This document shows, piece after piece, positions 1 to 8,751 of a stretch of DNA of 64,000 bases. Source of the DNA: Paenisporosarcina sp. FSL H8-0542 (GTDB lineage Bacteria; Bacillota; Bacilli; Bacillales_A; Planococcaceae); contig NZ_CP152050.1 of assembly GCF_038632915.1 (NCBI RefSeq), positions 1,643,001 to 1,707,000 of the forward strand, given 5' to 3'. The first letter of the stretch is position 1; each line of letters begins with the position of its first letter. The position numbers and the translations under genes are program-made. The notes under the pieces were generated by a model. That model made no database searches, had not been told where the DNA came from, and saw only the letters and a list, made by a program, of their open reading frames with translations.

Positions 1-1324
1 AATATCGTTCGAAAATATAAGGAATTTCTGGTTCTGCAATCCCTTTACCATTATCTAATATATCAAGGTATAGCTTTTTGTCTTCAATAGTCATGCTTAA
101 GGTGATTTTAGTAGTTTCTGCTCCTGCACTATTCATTAAGAGATTAAGTAGAATTTGCTTAATTTGACCTCTATCTGCTACTATTTTCAGTGGTTTGATT
201 AAAGGAGAGGCATCAAAGTCTATATCTTTAAAACCTTCTATAGAATGAACCTGTTGCATTACCTCTTCTATTACCTCCCAGAGAGGGAATAATACAAACT
301 CTCCATGAACAGTGCTGGATTCTAATGACGCAAAATCTAATAAATCTTCTACCATTTTTTGCATTCTCTTAGCTTCTTCTAACGTTGTTAATAAAAATTG
401 ATCTGCTGTTTCCCCTGTGACAATGCCTCCTTGGACGGCTTGAATCATCCCACGAATCGAAGTAACAGGGGTTCTTAATTCATGAGAAACGCCTGCAAGT
501 AAATCAGTTCTCATTTGTTCAAGTTGTTGCAAACGCTTTGTCATTATCTTAAAAGAAGAAAATAGTTGTTGTAATTCAGCCTCTTTTACTTTCGATGCTG
601 AAGGAAGATTCGGTGAGTAATCTCCTTCTGAAACTTTTCTCGCAGCTTCAGTTAATTGATGTAAGGGAAGTATTAATTTTCTAGAAAGATGATATATTAC
701 AAGCCAACCTCCAAATGCGACACCTAAAATAATAAGTACAAGAAGTCCATAAGTTTCTATATTTTCCGAAAACAATTCTGGTGAAGGGGTACTTAAATAT
801 AAAGCACCAATAACATTCCCATCTATACTTAGAGGCATGCCAACACGGAGCCATGTAACATCTTTATATTCAATTTTTTCTTTAGTTTTTTTACCGCTTA
901 GAACACTTTCTATAGTAGGTGGTGTTTTAGCAAGAGTCTCGGATATTGATATATCTAGACTCGAAAAGTTAACAAGATTATGACCCTCTTCATTAAAAAT
1001 TTGCATAAAATCTTGAGCAACAGGACGGACTACTTCCGTTGGTAAAGCAGGTATAGGAACGGGAGTGGAAGGTACGCTAGGTATTTGACCTTGGTGAAAA
1101 CTGGGTTGTGATTGCACCATATTGGTAGCGTGTATGTATGAAGCGCTAAGTTGTTCAGCTCTCGCCTGGAGTATTTGAAAACTTTGTTGATTTTGATTTA
1201 CTTTTAGCAATACACCAGCGATAATCCCTAAAATGATAAGAATGGCTATTAGTACACCCGCATATCTTCGAGTCCAAAAACGAAGTAAAGGGATACTTTT
1301 ATCAGACTGTAAGCTAGTTAACAC
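1..1324 (-). CDS. Sensor histidine kinase, C-terminus cut by window edge
   Basis: Membrane sensor kinase that phosphorylates the response regulator encoded immediately upstream. The 441 visible residues hold a first membrane helix (about 22-40), an extracytoplasmic sensor region of about 150 residues, a second helix (about 190-211), HAMP, the H-box SHELRTP with phospho-acceptor His281, and the start of the ATPase domain with the N/G1 box LDNGKGIAEPE. The left edge of the window removes the end of the ATP-binding domain. The GTG start at 1324 overlaps the regulator's stop by 11 bp, the usual arrangement for translationally coupled OmpR-type pairs, with a purine-rich GGAACGGGG upstream; a slightly later start is possible. 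The stimulus cannot be read from the sequence. Confidence 0.88.
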   Translation of the reverse strand, partial: MLTSLQSDKSIPLLRFWTRRYAGVLIAILIILGIIAGVLLKVNQNQQSFQILQARAEQLSASYIHATNMVQSQPSFHQGQIPSVPSTPVPIPALPTEVVRPVAQDFMQIFNEEGHNLVNFSSLDISISETLAKTPPTIESVLSGKKTKEKIEYKDVTWLRVGMPLSIDGNVIGALYLSTPSPELFSENIETYGLLVLIILGVAFGGWLVIYHLSRKLILPLHQLTEAARKVSEGDYSPNLPSASKVKEAELQQLFSSFKIMTKRLQQLEQMRTDLLAGVSHELRTPVTSIRGMIQAVQGGIVTGETADQFLLTTLEEAKRMQKMVEDLLDFASLESSTVHGEFVLFPLWEVIEEVMQQVHSIEGFKDIDFDASPLIKPLKIVADRGQIKQILLNLLMNSAGAETTKITLSMTIEDKKLYLDILDNGKGIAEPEIPYIFERY

Positions 1325-1991
1325 GTATCATATACCCCGTTCCACGTACTGTTTTAATTTCGCCCTCATCTGAAGACCAATCACACAAGTGTTGACGAAT
1401 TCTTTTAATTGAAGCATCTACAGCTCTATCTGCACCGTTATAATTCATACCCCAAACATAATCCAAGAGTTGATCACGAGTAAAGCATTGATTTGGGTGT
1501 TTTCCTAGGAAAGCAAGCAGTCCCCAATCACGTGGTGACAAAGGAATTAATTCATCATAAAAAGAGGCAGTATGAGTTGTAAGATTTATTACAAGATGGC
1601 CTAATCTAATTAATTCATTATCTTCTAAATGTGAGGAACGGCGTAATACAGCTTGAACTCGAGCCACAACTTCCTCAGGATCGAATGGTTTTGTGATATA
1701 ATCATCAGCCCCTTGTCCAAGCCCTGCTAGTCTTTCGGGCACACTACCTCTAGCTGTTAGGATAATGACAGGACAACTACCATATTGACGGATTTGTTTT
1801 AGAATCTCTAGCCCATCATTTTGAGGCAACATCAAATCCAAAAGTACCAATGAAGGTTTATAATTTAAAAAAAATTGAACTACATTACCTTCGCCTGAAT
1901 GGGAAGCAACCGAAAAATCCTTTCTTTCCAAATATACTTTTAATATCTGAACAATTGGTAACTCGTCCTCAATAAGTAAGATGCGCTTCAC
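1314..1991 (-). CDS. OmpR/PhoB-family response regulator
   Basis: A 225-residue DNA-binding response regulator. The receiver domain (about 1-115) has the acidic pair E8/D9, phospho-acceptor Asp52 in LLDLMLPQNDG, the conserved Thr in VIILTARG and Lys in DDYITKPFDP. The C-terminal winged helix (about 130-225) ends in the typical RGTGYMIRV. It is first in a two-gene operon with the overlapping kinase and is transcribed away from the secreted repeat protein at 2241. A role in controlling that divergent gene is a guess from position only. Confidence 0.93.
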   Translation of the reverse strand: MKRILLIEDELPIVQILKVYLERKDFSVASHSGEGNVVQFFLNYKPSLVLLDLMLPQNDGLEILKQIRQYGSCPVIILTARGSVPERLAGLGQGADDYITKPFDPEEVVARVQAVLRRSSHLEDNELIRLGHLVINLTTHTASFYDELIPLSPRDWGLLAFLGKHPNQCFTRDQLLDYVWGMNYNGADRAVDASIKRIRQHLCDWSSDEGEIKTVRGTGYMIRVN

Positions 1992-2240
1992 TACAAAACA
2001 TCCTTTCTACGATACTTTGAAAAAAAAGCTAAGTCGTTAGTGTATAGCTTGAATATGTCGGTAAAATGACAACGCTTCATTATTTTCTATCTAAGCAATT
2101 GATTTAACTGTAGGTTACTGCCCGTGTGTCAGGGTGATACACTACATTTTTTACATCGTCATATTGTTGTCACATTAATTAGATAAATTTGAAGTGTGGG
2201 AAACAACATCCCATACTAAAAATAAGGAGGAATTATTAAA
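1992..2240. promoter_or_regulatory. Divergent intergenic region between the two-component operon and the secreted repeat protein
   Basis: About 250 bp, AT-rich, that must carry the promoters of both flanking transcription units. TTGTCA near 2168 followed by AT-rich sequence is a possible -35 for the rightward gene. A clean AAGGAGG lies about 2224-2230, suitably spaced for ATG 2241. No confident operator could be picked out by eye. Confidence 0.4.
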
Positions 2241-2576
2241 ATGAAAAAAATTCTATTATTAGGCGCAACGACATTAGCAGTTTCAGTATTTGCAGGATCG
2301 GCTTTAGCTTCTCCACTTTTTGAAAAGGAATCGACACCAGCCGTAGAATCGACACCAGCAGTAAAAGTGACACCAAAAGAAGAAAAGACAACAAAAGAGG
2401 AATCGACACCAACAGTTGAATCCACACCAGCAGCAGTAGTGACACCAGCAGTAAAAGTGACACCAAAAGAAGAAAAGAACACAAAAGAGGGATCGACACC
2501 AACAGTTGAATCTACACCAGCAGCAGTAGTGACACCAGCATTTGAAGCGACAAAAAAAGAAACTGTAACAAAGTAG
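2241..2576 (+). CDS. Small secreted Thr/Pro/Glu-rich repeat protein
   Basis: A 111-residue protein with a clear signal peptide (MKK, hydrophobic core, cleavage expected after SALA at about residue 24). The mature part is low-complexity, built from STPxVESTPA, VxTP and KVTPKEEK blocks; the unit containing KVTPKEEK recurs with a 90-bp (30-residue) period, seen at 2361 and again at 2451. It has no Cys, no anchor and no recognisable domain, so it is probably released or loosely wall-associated. A strong AAGGAGG precedes the ATG. It faces the two-component operon. I do not recognise the family; spacer, wall-binding or adhesive roles are possible but unsupported. Confidence 0.75.
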   Translation: MKKILLLGATTLAVSVFAGSALASPLFEKESTPAVESTPAVKVTPKEEKTTKEESTPTVESTPAAVVTPAVKVTPKEEKNTKEGSTPTVESTPAAVVTPAFEATKKETVTK

Positions 2577-2920
2577 AAATCCAAATCAAAAAATTTTAGT
2601 GATCAGAGCTTTAAAGAGTATCCTTAACTTGGTTGCAGGTACAGAACCTCAACCAACAAAAGAAATTCGGTGCATCTAGTTAGAAACTAATCCGAATCAG
2701 CTCACTCTTTATCTGTTCAACGAAGTAGAAGTAACTGATTAGATAGTACTTTATCAACTCTTACATTAGTTGAAGACAATTCCAACTGATTGCCATGTCC
2801 TAAAAAAAACTAATTAAAGTATAGAGCAAAGCGCCCATGTGAAAACTTGGGCGCTATTTGACATTTACGAAGAAATGATTCACTACGGCTCTTAGTCATG
2901 TACATGTTTTGATCACGACC
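2577..2920. other. Intergenic region with a weak terminator-like hairpin
   Basis: No convincing reading frame. An 8-bp stem GC-rich hairpin at 2830-2855 (AGCGCCCA paired with TGGGCGCT) is followed by only a weak T tract and could end transcription from either side. Confidence 0.5.
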
Positions 2921-3365
2921 CACTTTTTAAGATGACATGAAAGCAAGTTCCGTTACTTTCATTGTCAGTAACATTAATCGTACCGTTATGCTTGTTGATA
3001 ATGCTGTCAACAATTGAATGACCTAAGCCTGAACCACCCAGTTGACGGGAGCGTGATTTGTCAACACGATAAAAAGATTCAAATATTTTCTGTTTGTATT
3101 TGTCGGCATGCCGATGCCTGTATCTATAATTTTGATTGAAACCTGTTCCTTACTTAATCTGTTTACAATAACCTCAACTGTTCCGCAGTCAATATTGTAC
3201 TTAATTCCGTTTTCCACCAAGGTTAAAAAGCACGATACAATAGGTCAGTGTTTCCAAAAACAACACTATATTCACAATCTAAGGTCATTGTAACATTCTT
3301 ATCTTTAGTGATACGAGAAAGCTCGGAAATAATATCCTCAAAAAATCCTTTACGTAAATGCGCTG
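2921..3365 (-). pseudogene. Decayed 3' part of a sensor histidine kinase
   Basis: On the minus strand this matches the ATPase half of the intact kinase at 8752-9948, at roughly nine bases in ten by eye. The recognisable core reads MVENGIKYNIDCGTVEV, with VSIKIIDTGIG further on. Relative to the intact gene there are single-base losses near 3105 and 3226 and a rearranged triplet near 3268, so no open frame survives. The 5' half of the kinase (membrane, HAMP and H-box regions) is absent: similarity stops near 3365, after the EDIISELS segment, and the next 150 bp are unrelated to the intact gene. Confidence 0.85.
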
Positions 3366-3830
3366 TAGCTTTAAGGTGAATAGCTTTTTCTTTTGACCAT
3401 CTGTTTGATCGACTTTTACATAGTCCAAATATCTTGTCTGTAATTATTTCTTCACTTGCTCTTAAAAAATCCTCGTTCTTCGATGTTAGGACGACAGGAG
3501 TTTGATAATGTCCTGACTCTTATTATGTCACTCTTGGTATAGCACTTTTGTTTTATATAGGTATAGTACCAATGACAACAAAAGTTACTACCTAAGTTTA
3601 ATTTTCAGAAAAGTAGAAATGTGGGATGATGAAATTAATTGATTGATAGTTCTGAATATTTAATAACTGGTTAATAAACTCAGTAGATGCTAGATTAGTT
3701 GAAAAATTTTAATAACCTGATGTTGAAAGACAGATCAGTGTACTAAATGTGAAGTTAAGTCATACACGAAACCACCACATTTTTACAAATATATTAATCT
3801 ACTATTTAGTAAGGAAAAGGGGGAAATTTT
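3366..3830. other. Non-coding gap upstream of the first large protease
   Basis: No intact gene. 3366-3500 reads on the minus strand as broken coding-like sequence joined to the kinase remnant; one frame carries KSRSNRWSKEKAIHLKATA, which I do not recognise. 3520-3595 on the plus strand contains a short hydrophobic tail-like frame ending at TAA. The last 250 bp are AT-rich and must hold the promoter of the protease; AAAGGGGG lies just before ATG 3831. Confidence 0.5.
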
Positions 3831-6800
3831 ATGAGAAAGAGGAGAAACAAAAAAATTGTTAATGTAATGACCGCAGGATTGGTATCTGCAGTACTTTTGT
3901 CTACAAGTACTGTTCACTCATTTGCTTATGATGCCACCACCTCCAAAACGCCGGCCAACCAGGCGTCCAAGCAACTGCAGAACAACATGGTTGTCGACTC
4001 GCACACTGTTACCCTTATCACGGGCGAAGTTGTGACGCTGGAAAAAAACGCCGACGGCTTGCAATCAGCAACGCTTGCTCCAAACCCTGATGGAACCGAA
4101 GTAGGTGTAACCACGTTGAGTCTGGGAGACGATTTCTACCTCATCCCGGATAAGGCACAACCGTACCTAGCAGCAAATGAGCTTGACCGCGAGTTGTTTA
4201 ATATCACCAAGTTGGTCGAGTACGGCTACGACGACGCTCACGTCTCCGATATCCCGTTGATCGCGACTTACTCAGGCACAGAAAGTCATACGGACGAAGC
4301 GTTAGAACAGGCTGCTCCGGCAGGTTCAAAAAAGGACAAGGTATTAGATAGCGCTAATGGTGTGGCGCTAAAGGCGAGCAAATCGATGTCGGCGAAGTTC
4401 TGGGAAGCGGTAGACGATGACAGCGCCAAAGCTGCGACCGCACCGAAACTTGCCGATGGCATAAACAAGTTGTGGCTTGACAAACCGGTGCAAGTGATGT
4501 TGGACAAGAGTGTTCCACAAATTGGAGCACCTACAGCATGGGCAGCAGGGTATGATGGCACAGGTGTGAAAGTGGCTATCTTAGATACTGGGATCGATCC
4601 GAATCATGCTGATGTTAAAAATGCTATCGCTGAAGCGAAGAGTTTCGTACCGGGTGAAGATTATGTAGATCACCACGGGCACGGTACGCATGTTGCTTCG
4701 ACTGTCGCGGGATCAGGCGCTGCTTCTGGAGGTAAATATAAGGGCGTAGCTCCTGGTGCAAAACTTCTAATTGGGAAGGTGCTTAGCAACGCAGGATCAG
4801 GTTCTACATCTAGTATCATCGAAGCAATGCAGTGGGCAGTTCAGGAAAAGGCCGATGTTGTCAGTATGAGCCTTGGTTCGGATGAACCAAGCGACGGAAC
4901 AGATCCACTGAGTCAAGCGGTCAACAATTTGAGTGATACAAGCAACACACTATTTGTTATTGCTGCAGGTAATGCGGGTCCAGATAAGAGTACCATTGGT
5001 GCGCCAGGGGTAGCCGAAAAAGCATTGACCGTTGGGGCAGTTGACAAAAGCGCAAACGAATTTTTGGCTAATTTCTCAAGTCGCGGTCCTGTTATCAATA
5101 ATTTCAGAGCTAAACCTGAGATTACGGCACCAGGAGTAGCAATCGTAGCTGCTCGTGCAGCAGGAACCACTATGGGTACGGCCGTTGATAACTACTACAC
5201 TAGTGCCAATGGTACATCAATGGCTACACCACATGTTTCCGGTGCTGCAGCCATTCTGAAACAAAGACACCCTGATTGGTCAGGAGACCATATTAAGCAG
5301 GTATTAACTGGTACTGCAGTAGCAAATACCCGCTACTCAGCTAATCAACAAGGTGGCGGACGTGTAGATATCACGAAAGCCTTAGAGGCTAACGTGTATA
5401 GCAGTCCTGCAGTTGTCAGTATGGGAGCCGGGTTTGTTGATACTAAACTAATAGAAAAGACATATAATTATGTCAACCCAACTGACAGTGATATGACATT
5501 GAATCTCGTCATGACAGCCAAGAATGAGAATCAAACAGCGGCACCGGCTGGAATGTTCACACTCAGCAAGTCAGTGGTCACTGTCCCAGCACATGGCAAC
5601 AGTGAGATGAAGGTAACATTTGATACATCGCTTGGCACTATTGCAGATTATCAAGCAGTGGTAAAAGCTACTTCAAGTGACGGTAAAATCATTAACACGA
5701 CTATTGGTGGAACAAAAACAGAACCGTTAGTTGATTTAGTAATTAATGAGATCGATCGCAACGGAAAACCGGCTGGAGGCGATATGGTGTGGTTCAACCA
5801 TGACACGGGGGTTGGTAAACAGGTATATCCTAATAGCAGCGGGAAGACCAGATTATCCTTGCAGCCGGGACGTTACGCGGTAATTAGTACACTAAACACA
5901 AATGACGAGGCCGGAATACCTCAGAACTATACCCTAGCCTCAGTGCCTATGATAGAGCTAAAGAGTAATGAGAAGCAAGAGATCACGTTTGATGCCCGAT
6001 TAGCCAAGGAGATCAAAGTTACAACGCCTAAGGAGTCCGAAAAGCACGGTTGGAAATTCGGAGTCCGCGAGCGGATGGACACAAACCACTTCGGATTTGA
6101 CTACATGAGGAATTTTATTGGCGAAACTCACGCCTACGTGTTACCAGTCAAGGCGCCAAATAATGTTGGTTTGTTCGAGTTCAACTTCCATTCGCGCAAC
6201 TACGCCCCTGCTATCAAGGCAACCTATGATGACAATATGAACGAGTCGATTCCGCTTCTGCCAGTGCACTTTGCGCCTAAGTTGGACGGCGATAAGACAC
6301 TCCAAGCGGTCAACGTCGGCGTGGCACTACCAGCGGATCTCAGCGGCATAGACATCCATGGAAAGCTAGCGGTCATCACCAGCGATTCGAAACAGAATCC
6401 GAGAGACCAAATAAAAGCAGTGATGGGTGCTGGCGCCGCAGGAGTGATCGTCGTCAATAACAACGGGGAGAGGTTCAATCTAGGTGTATATATAATTGAC
6501 AACGTCGTCATCCCGGCCTATACTCTTGGCCAAAGCGACGGAGAAGTGCTCTTCAACAGAATCGCCAATGGTCCTACCTGGATCAAGCTTCATGGAATCG
6601 CCAACAGTCCGTACGTGTACAATTATGCGTTGATGATTAATGGTGAAATTCCGGATAATCCTGTCGACGCGGTGACAGAAGAAAACTCTACCGTTGTGAA
6701 GGCCCACTACCGCGGGCCAAATGGCTGGTTGAAGTCTGGCGACTGGGCCGTGGCATTACGTAAGGACGAAGGTGGCTTTTTTGCATTCCTTGATAAATTC

Positions 6801-7646
6801 GAGGAAAAAACACCGGACCGGGAAGAGTGGTACTCCACAGGCAACAAAACCGATATAAAGATTTTCAGATGGGCCCATCAGTTCTATCCAGACGTTACTG
6901 ATCTTACGGGTAACATGAAGGACTCATATCGCATCTACTCGCCGGGCGACAAGAAAGAAGAGACTTGGATGGGCGCGGCGAACGCTCCATCTGGACCGGA
7001 GAATACCTCGGCGTATCGCGAGGGAGACACCTTAAACCTAAACATGAATGATTTCGGTGATAGCGAGGCGGGGCACTACGGCTGGTTTTATTCAAATAGT
7101 AAAAACAAGGTCACTTGGAGGTTGTACCAAGACGGGAATCTCAGCTCTCAGTTAGCGGACCAAAGTTTGCGTAAGTTTGCGGTCAGCTCAAACCCGGCGA
7201 CTTATAAGATCACAGCGGACACATCGCACCCAGAATGGTTCGGGTTCTCTCTGGCTACAACGACCAGCACAGCTTGGACATTCAAGTCCCAGCGACCAAC
7301 AGATGGGCAAGAAAACCTTGCGCTACTGTGGCCGAGGTATAACATTGGCCTAGATAATGAGAACCAGGCAAAGGGTGGCATTACCGACCACTTTGACCTG
7401 TCATTCGTCACTCAATCAGGTGCTACTCCAGACATTCAAGGGGTAGAGGTCGAAGTATCTACGGACGACGGCAACACATGGAGCAAAACAAAAGTGGATA
7501 ACAGGAAAGATGGCCACTACAAAGTGTGGGTGAAAAACCCAGACACTGGCTACGTTTCGCTTCGCGTCAAGGCATGGGACGCAAACGGTAGCCAGATCGA
7601 ACAGACTATAATTAAGACCTACGCTGTGGGCAAACACAAGCGGTAG
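3831..7646 (+). CDS. Very large secreted S8 (subtilisin-like) serine protease with PA domain
   Basis: A 1271-residue exported endopeptidase. Signal peptide at 1-32, then a prodomain with the VTLITGEVVTLEK motif, then the S8 catalytic domain (about 225-540): catalytic Asp252 (ILDTGIDP), His284 (GHGTHVAS), oxyanion Asn381 (AAGNAG) and Ser463 (NGTSMATPH), so it should be active. A protease-associated (PA) domain follows the catalytic domain (about 800-920, GAAGVIVVNNNG) instead of being inserted into it. A beta-rich C-terminus has no sortase or membrane anchor. It is a clear paralogue of the protein at 16952. The layout resembles large actinomycete S8 proteases. Base composition is uneven: signal-peptide and catalytic segments look like the rest of the window, while 3930-4480 and about 6000-7640 are visibly G+C-richer with many NNC/NNG codons. 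Confidence 0.93.
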   Translation: MRKRRNKKIVNVMTAGLVSAVLLSTSTVHSFAYDATTSKTPANQASKQLQNNMVVDSHTVTLITGEVVTLEKNADGLQSATLAPNPDGTEVGVTTLSLGDDFYLIPDKAQPYLAANELDRELFNITKLVEYGYDDAHVSDIPLIATYSGTESHTDEALEQAAPAGSKKDKVLDSANGVALKASKSMSAKFWEAVDDDSAKAATAPKLADGINKLWLDKPVQVMLDKSVPQIGAPTAWAAGYDGTGVKVAILDTGIDPNHADVKNAIAEAKSFVPGEDYVDHHGHGTHVASTVAGSGAASGGKYKGVAPGAKLLIGKVLSNAGSGSTSSIIEAMQWAVQEKADVVSMSLGSDEPSDGTDPLSQAVNNLSDTSNTLFVIAAGNAGPDKSTIGAPGVAEKALTVGAVDKSANEFLANFSSRGPVINNFRAKPEITAPGVAIVAARAAGTTMGTAVDNYYTSANGTSMATPHVSGAAAILKQRHPDWSGDHIKQVLTGTAVANTRYSANQQGGGRVDITKALEANVYSSPAVVSMGAGFVDTKLIEKTYNYVNPTDSDMTLNLVMTAKNENQTAAPAGMFTLSKSVVTVPAHGNSEMKVTFDTSLGTIADYQAVVKATSSDGKIINTTIGGTKTEPLVDLVINEIDRNGKPAGGDMVWFNHDTGVGKQVYPNSSGKTRLSLQPGRYAVISTLNTNDEAGIPQNYTLASVPMIELKSNEKQEITFDARLAKEIKVTTPKESEKHGWKFGVRERMDTNHFGFDYMRNFIGETHAYVLPVKAPNNVGLFEFNFHSRNYAPAIKATYDDNMNESIPLLPVHFAPKLDGDKTLQAVNVGVALPADLSGIDIHGKLAVITSDSKQNPRDQIKAVMGAGAAGVIVVNNNGERFNLGVYIIDNVVIPAYTLGQSDGEVLFNRIANGPTWIKLHGIANSPYVYNYALMINGEIPDNPVDAVTEENSTVVKAHYRGPNGWLKSGDWAVALRKDEGGFFAFLDKFEEKTPDREEWYSTGNKTDIKIFRWAHQFYPDVTDLTGNMKDSYRIYSPGDKKEETWMGAANAPSGPENTSAYREGDTLNLNMNDFGDSEAGHYGWFYSNSKNKVTWRLYQDGNLSSQLADQSLRKFAVSSNPATYKITADTSHPEWFGFSLATTTSTAWTFKSQRPTDGQENLALLWPRYNIGLDNENQAKGGITDHFDLSFVTQSGATPDIQGVEVEVSTDDGNTWSKTKVDNRKDGHYKVWVKNPDTGYVSLRVKAWDANGSQIEQTIIKTYAVGKHKR

Positions 7647-7699
7647 TTACAATAGTTTTGCATAAAGTTCAGTGGCTTTATATAAAAAGCTACCAAGTA

Positions 7700-7792
7700 A
7701 ATACCGGTTGCTTTAGTTAAAGATCGTGGAGTTGCTTTGGCAACTCCTTTTCTTATTGAACTCCCATATGGGTGCTCCATTATTCAACAAAT
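7700..7792. repeat. Degenerate copy of the TAACGGG composite palindrome
   Basis: Contains the GGTTGCTTTAGTTAAAGATC half-element, a central terminator hairpin and the TTCTTATTGAACT block that mark fuller copies near 43.4-45.6 kb, but the stems are degraded. Confidence 0.45.
7728..7751 (+). terminator. Rho-independent terminator of the first protease gene
   Basis: Perfect 8-bp stem GGAGTTGC / GCAACTCC with a 4-base loop, followed by TTTTCTT. It lies within the degenerate palindromic element just after the stop codon. Confidence 0.8.
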
Positions 7793-7887
7793 GAGTAGTA
7801 GCATAGTCTTTTATATGCAATATTTAAAAGTAGAAGTGGAAAACCGTTAGATTGAGGTTTTAAAAAGTACGCAGAGTTGGAGAGGAA

Positions 7888-8731
7888 GTGGTTGAAGAAG
7901 TAGCTGGACAGTTAGTAGAGACACTGAAAGAAACGATGTGTGTGAAGAATATATGTACACACTTAGGGATTGCACGATCTACCTACTATCGTTGGAAACA
8001 GGCATCTACTGATGCAAGATCTCGTCAGGCAATTGAGCGACGTATTGATGAACTTTGCCGAGAACATAAATTTCAATATGGTTATCGGAAAATTACTGCA
8101 CTCTTACGTCAAGAAATACGCGTGAATCATAAAGTCATACAACGCATCATGCAAAAATATGGTTGGCAGTGTCGAGTGAAAATGAAAAAACGTAAACTAA
8201 CTAGACAACCCTACTATTTCGAAGCTAATTTATTGAACCGTAATTTTGAAGCAACTGCACCTTTACATAAGCTCGTAATAGACATTACTTACTTGTCATT
8301 TGGTCAGAAACAGTTGTATCTTTTAAGTATCCAAGATTTATATAATGGCGAGATTATCGCCTATTCGATTGGTGATTGCCAAGATACTGATTTTGTGTTG
8401 AATACCTTGCCCCAATTAGATAATTTGCCCGAAGGGTGTACGCCGTACAGTGACCAAGGTTCGGTTTACACATCTTATCGATATCAACAAGCTGTTAAAG
8501 CAAAAGACATTATCATGAGCTTGTCCCATAAAAGTATGCCCGCTGATAATGCCCCCATCGAATCGTTTCATTCAGCATTAAAGTCTGAAACGTTCTACTT
8601 TGACAGTTTGTTCTACGAAGGCAATCGTAGAACAAACTGTCAAAGACTATTTAAAGTATTATAACTATATCCGAATACCAACGAAACTAAACAACCAGTC
8701 GCCGGTACATCACCGACAACTGGTTGGATAA
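7888..8731 (+). pseudogene. IS3-family OrfB transposase, frameshifted
   Basis: DDE integrase-type transposase. An N-terminal HTH_21-like region (CREHKFQYGYRKIT) precedes the catalytic core with Asp in VIDITYL, Asp in YSDQGSVYTS and Glu in IESFHSALKSE. The frame opened by the GTG at 7888 ends at 8664. The true C-terminus (VKDYLKYYNYIRIPTKLNN and following residues, ending LVG at 8731) lies in another frame from about 8625. The shift coincides with a perfect 21-bp inverted repeat at 8598-8645. As read, the protein lacks its last 30 or so residues and is fused to a short nonsense tail. Confidence 0.85.
8598..8645. repeat. Perfect 21-bp inverted repeat with 6-base loop inside the transposase gene
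   Basis: Left arm 8598-8618, loop AGGCAA, right arm 8625-8645; the arms are exact reverse complements. The right arm encodes the expected IVEQTVK of IS3 OrfB, whereas the left arm encodes a sequence unlike the family at that place, so the left arm looks like a copy of the right. Confidence 0.9.
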
Positions 8732-8751
8732 ATGCTTTTTTGACCTCTGTC

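Noticed and set aside
3108-3293. 61-codon plus-strand frame
   Set aside because: Antisense shadow of the decayed kinase remnant.
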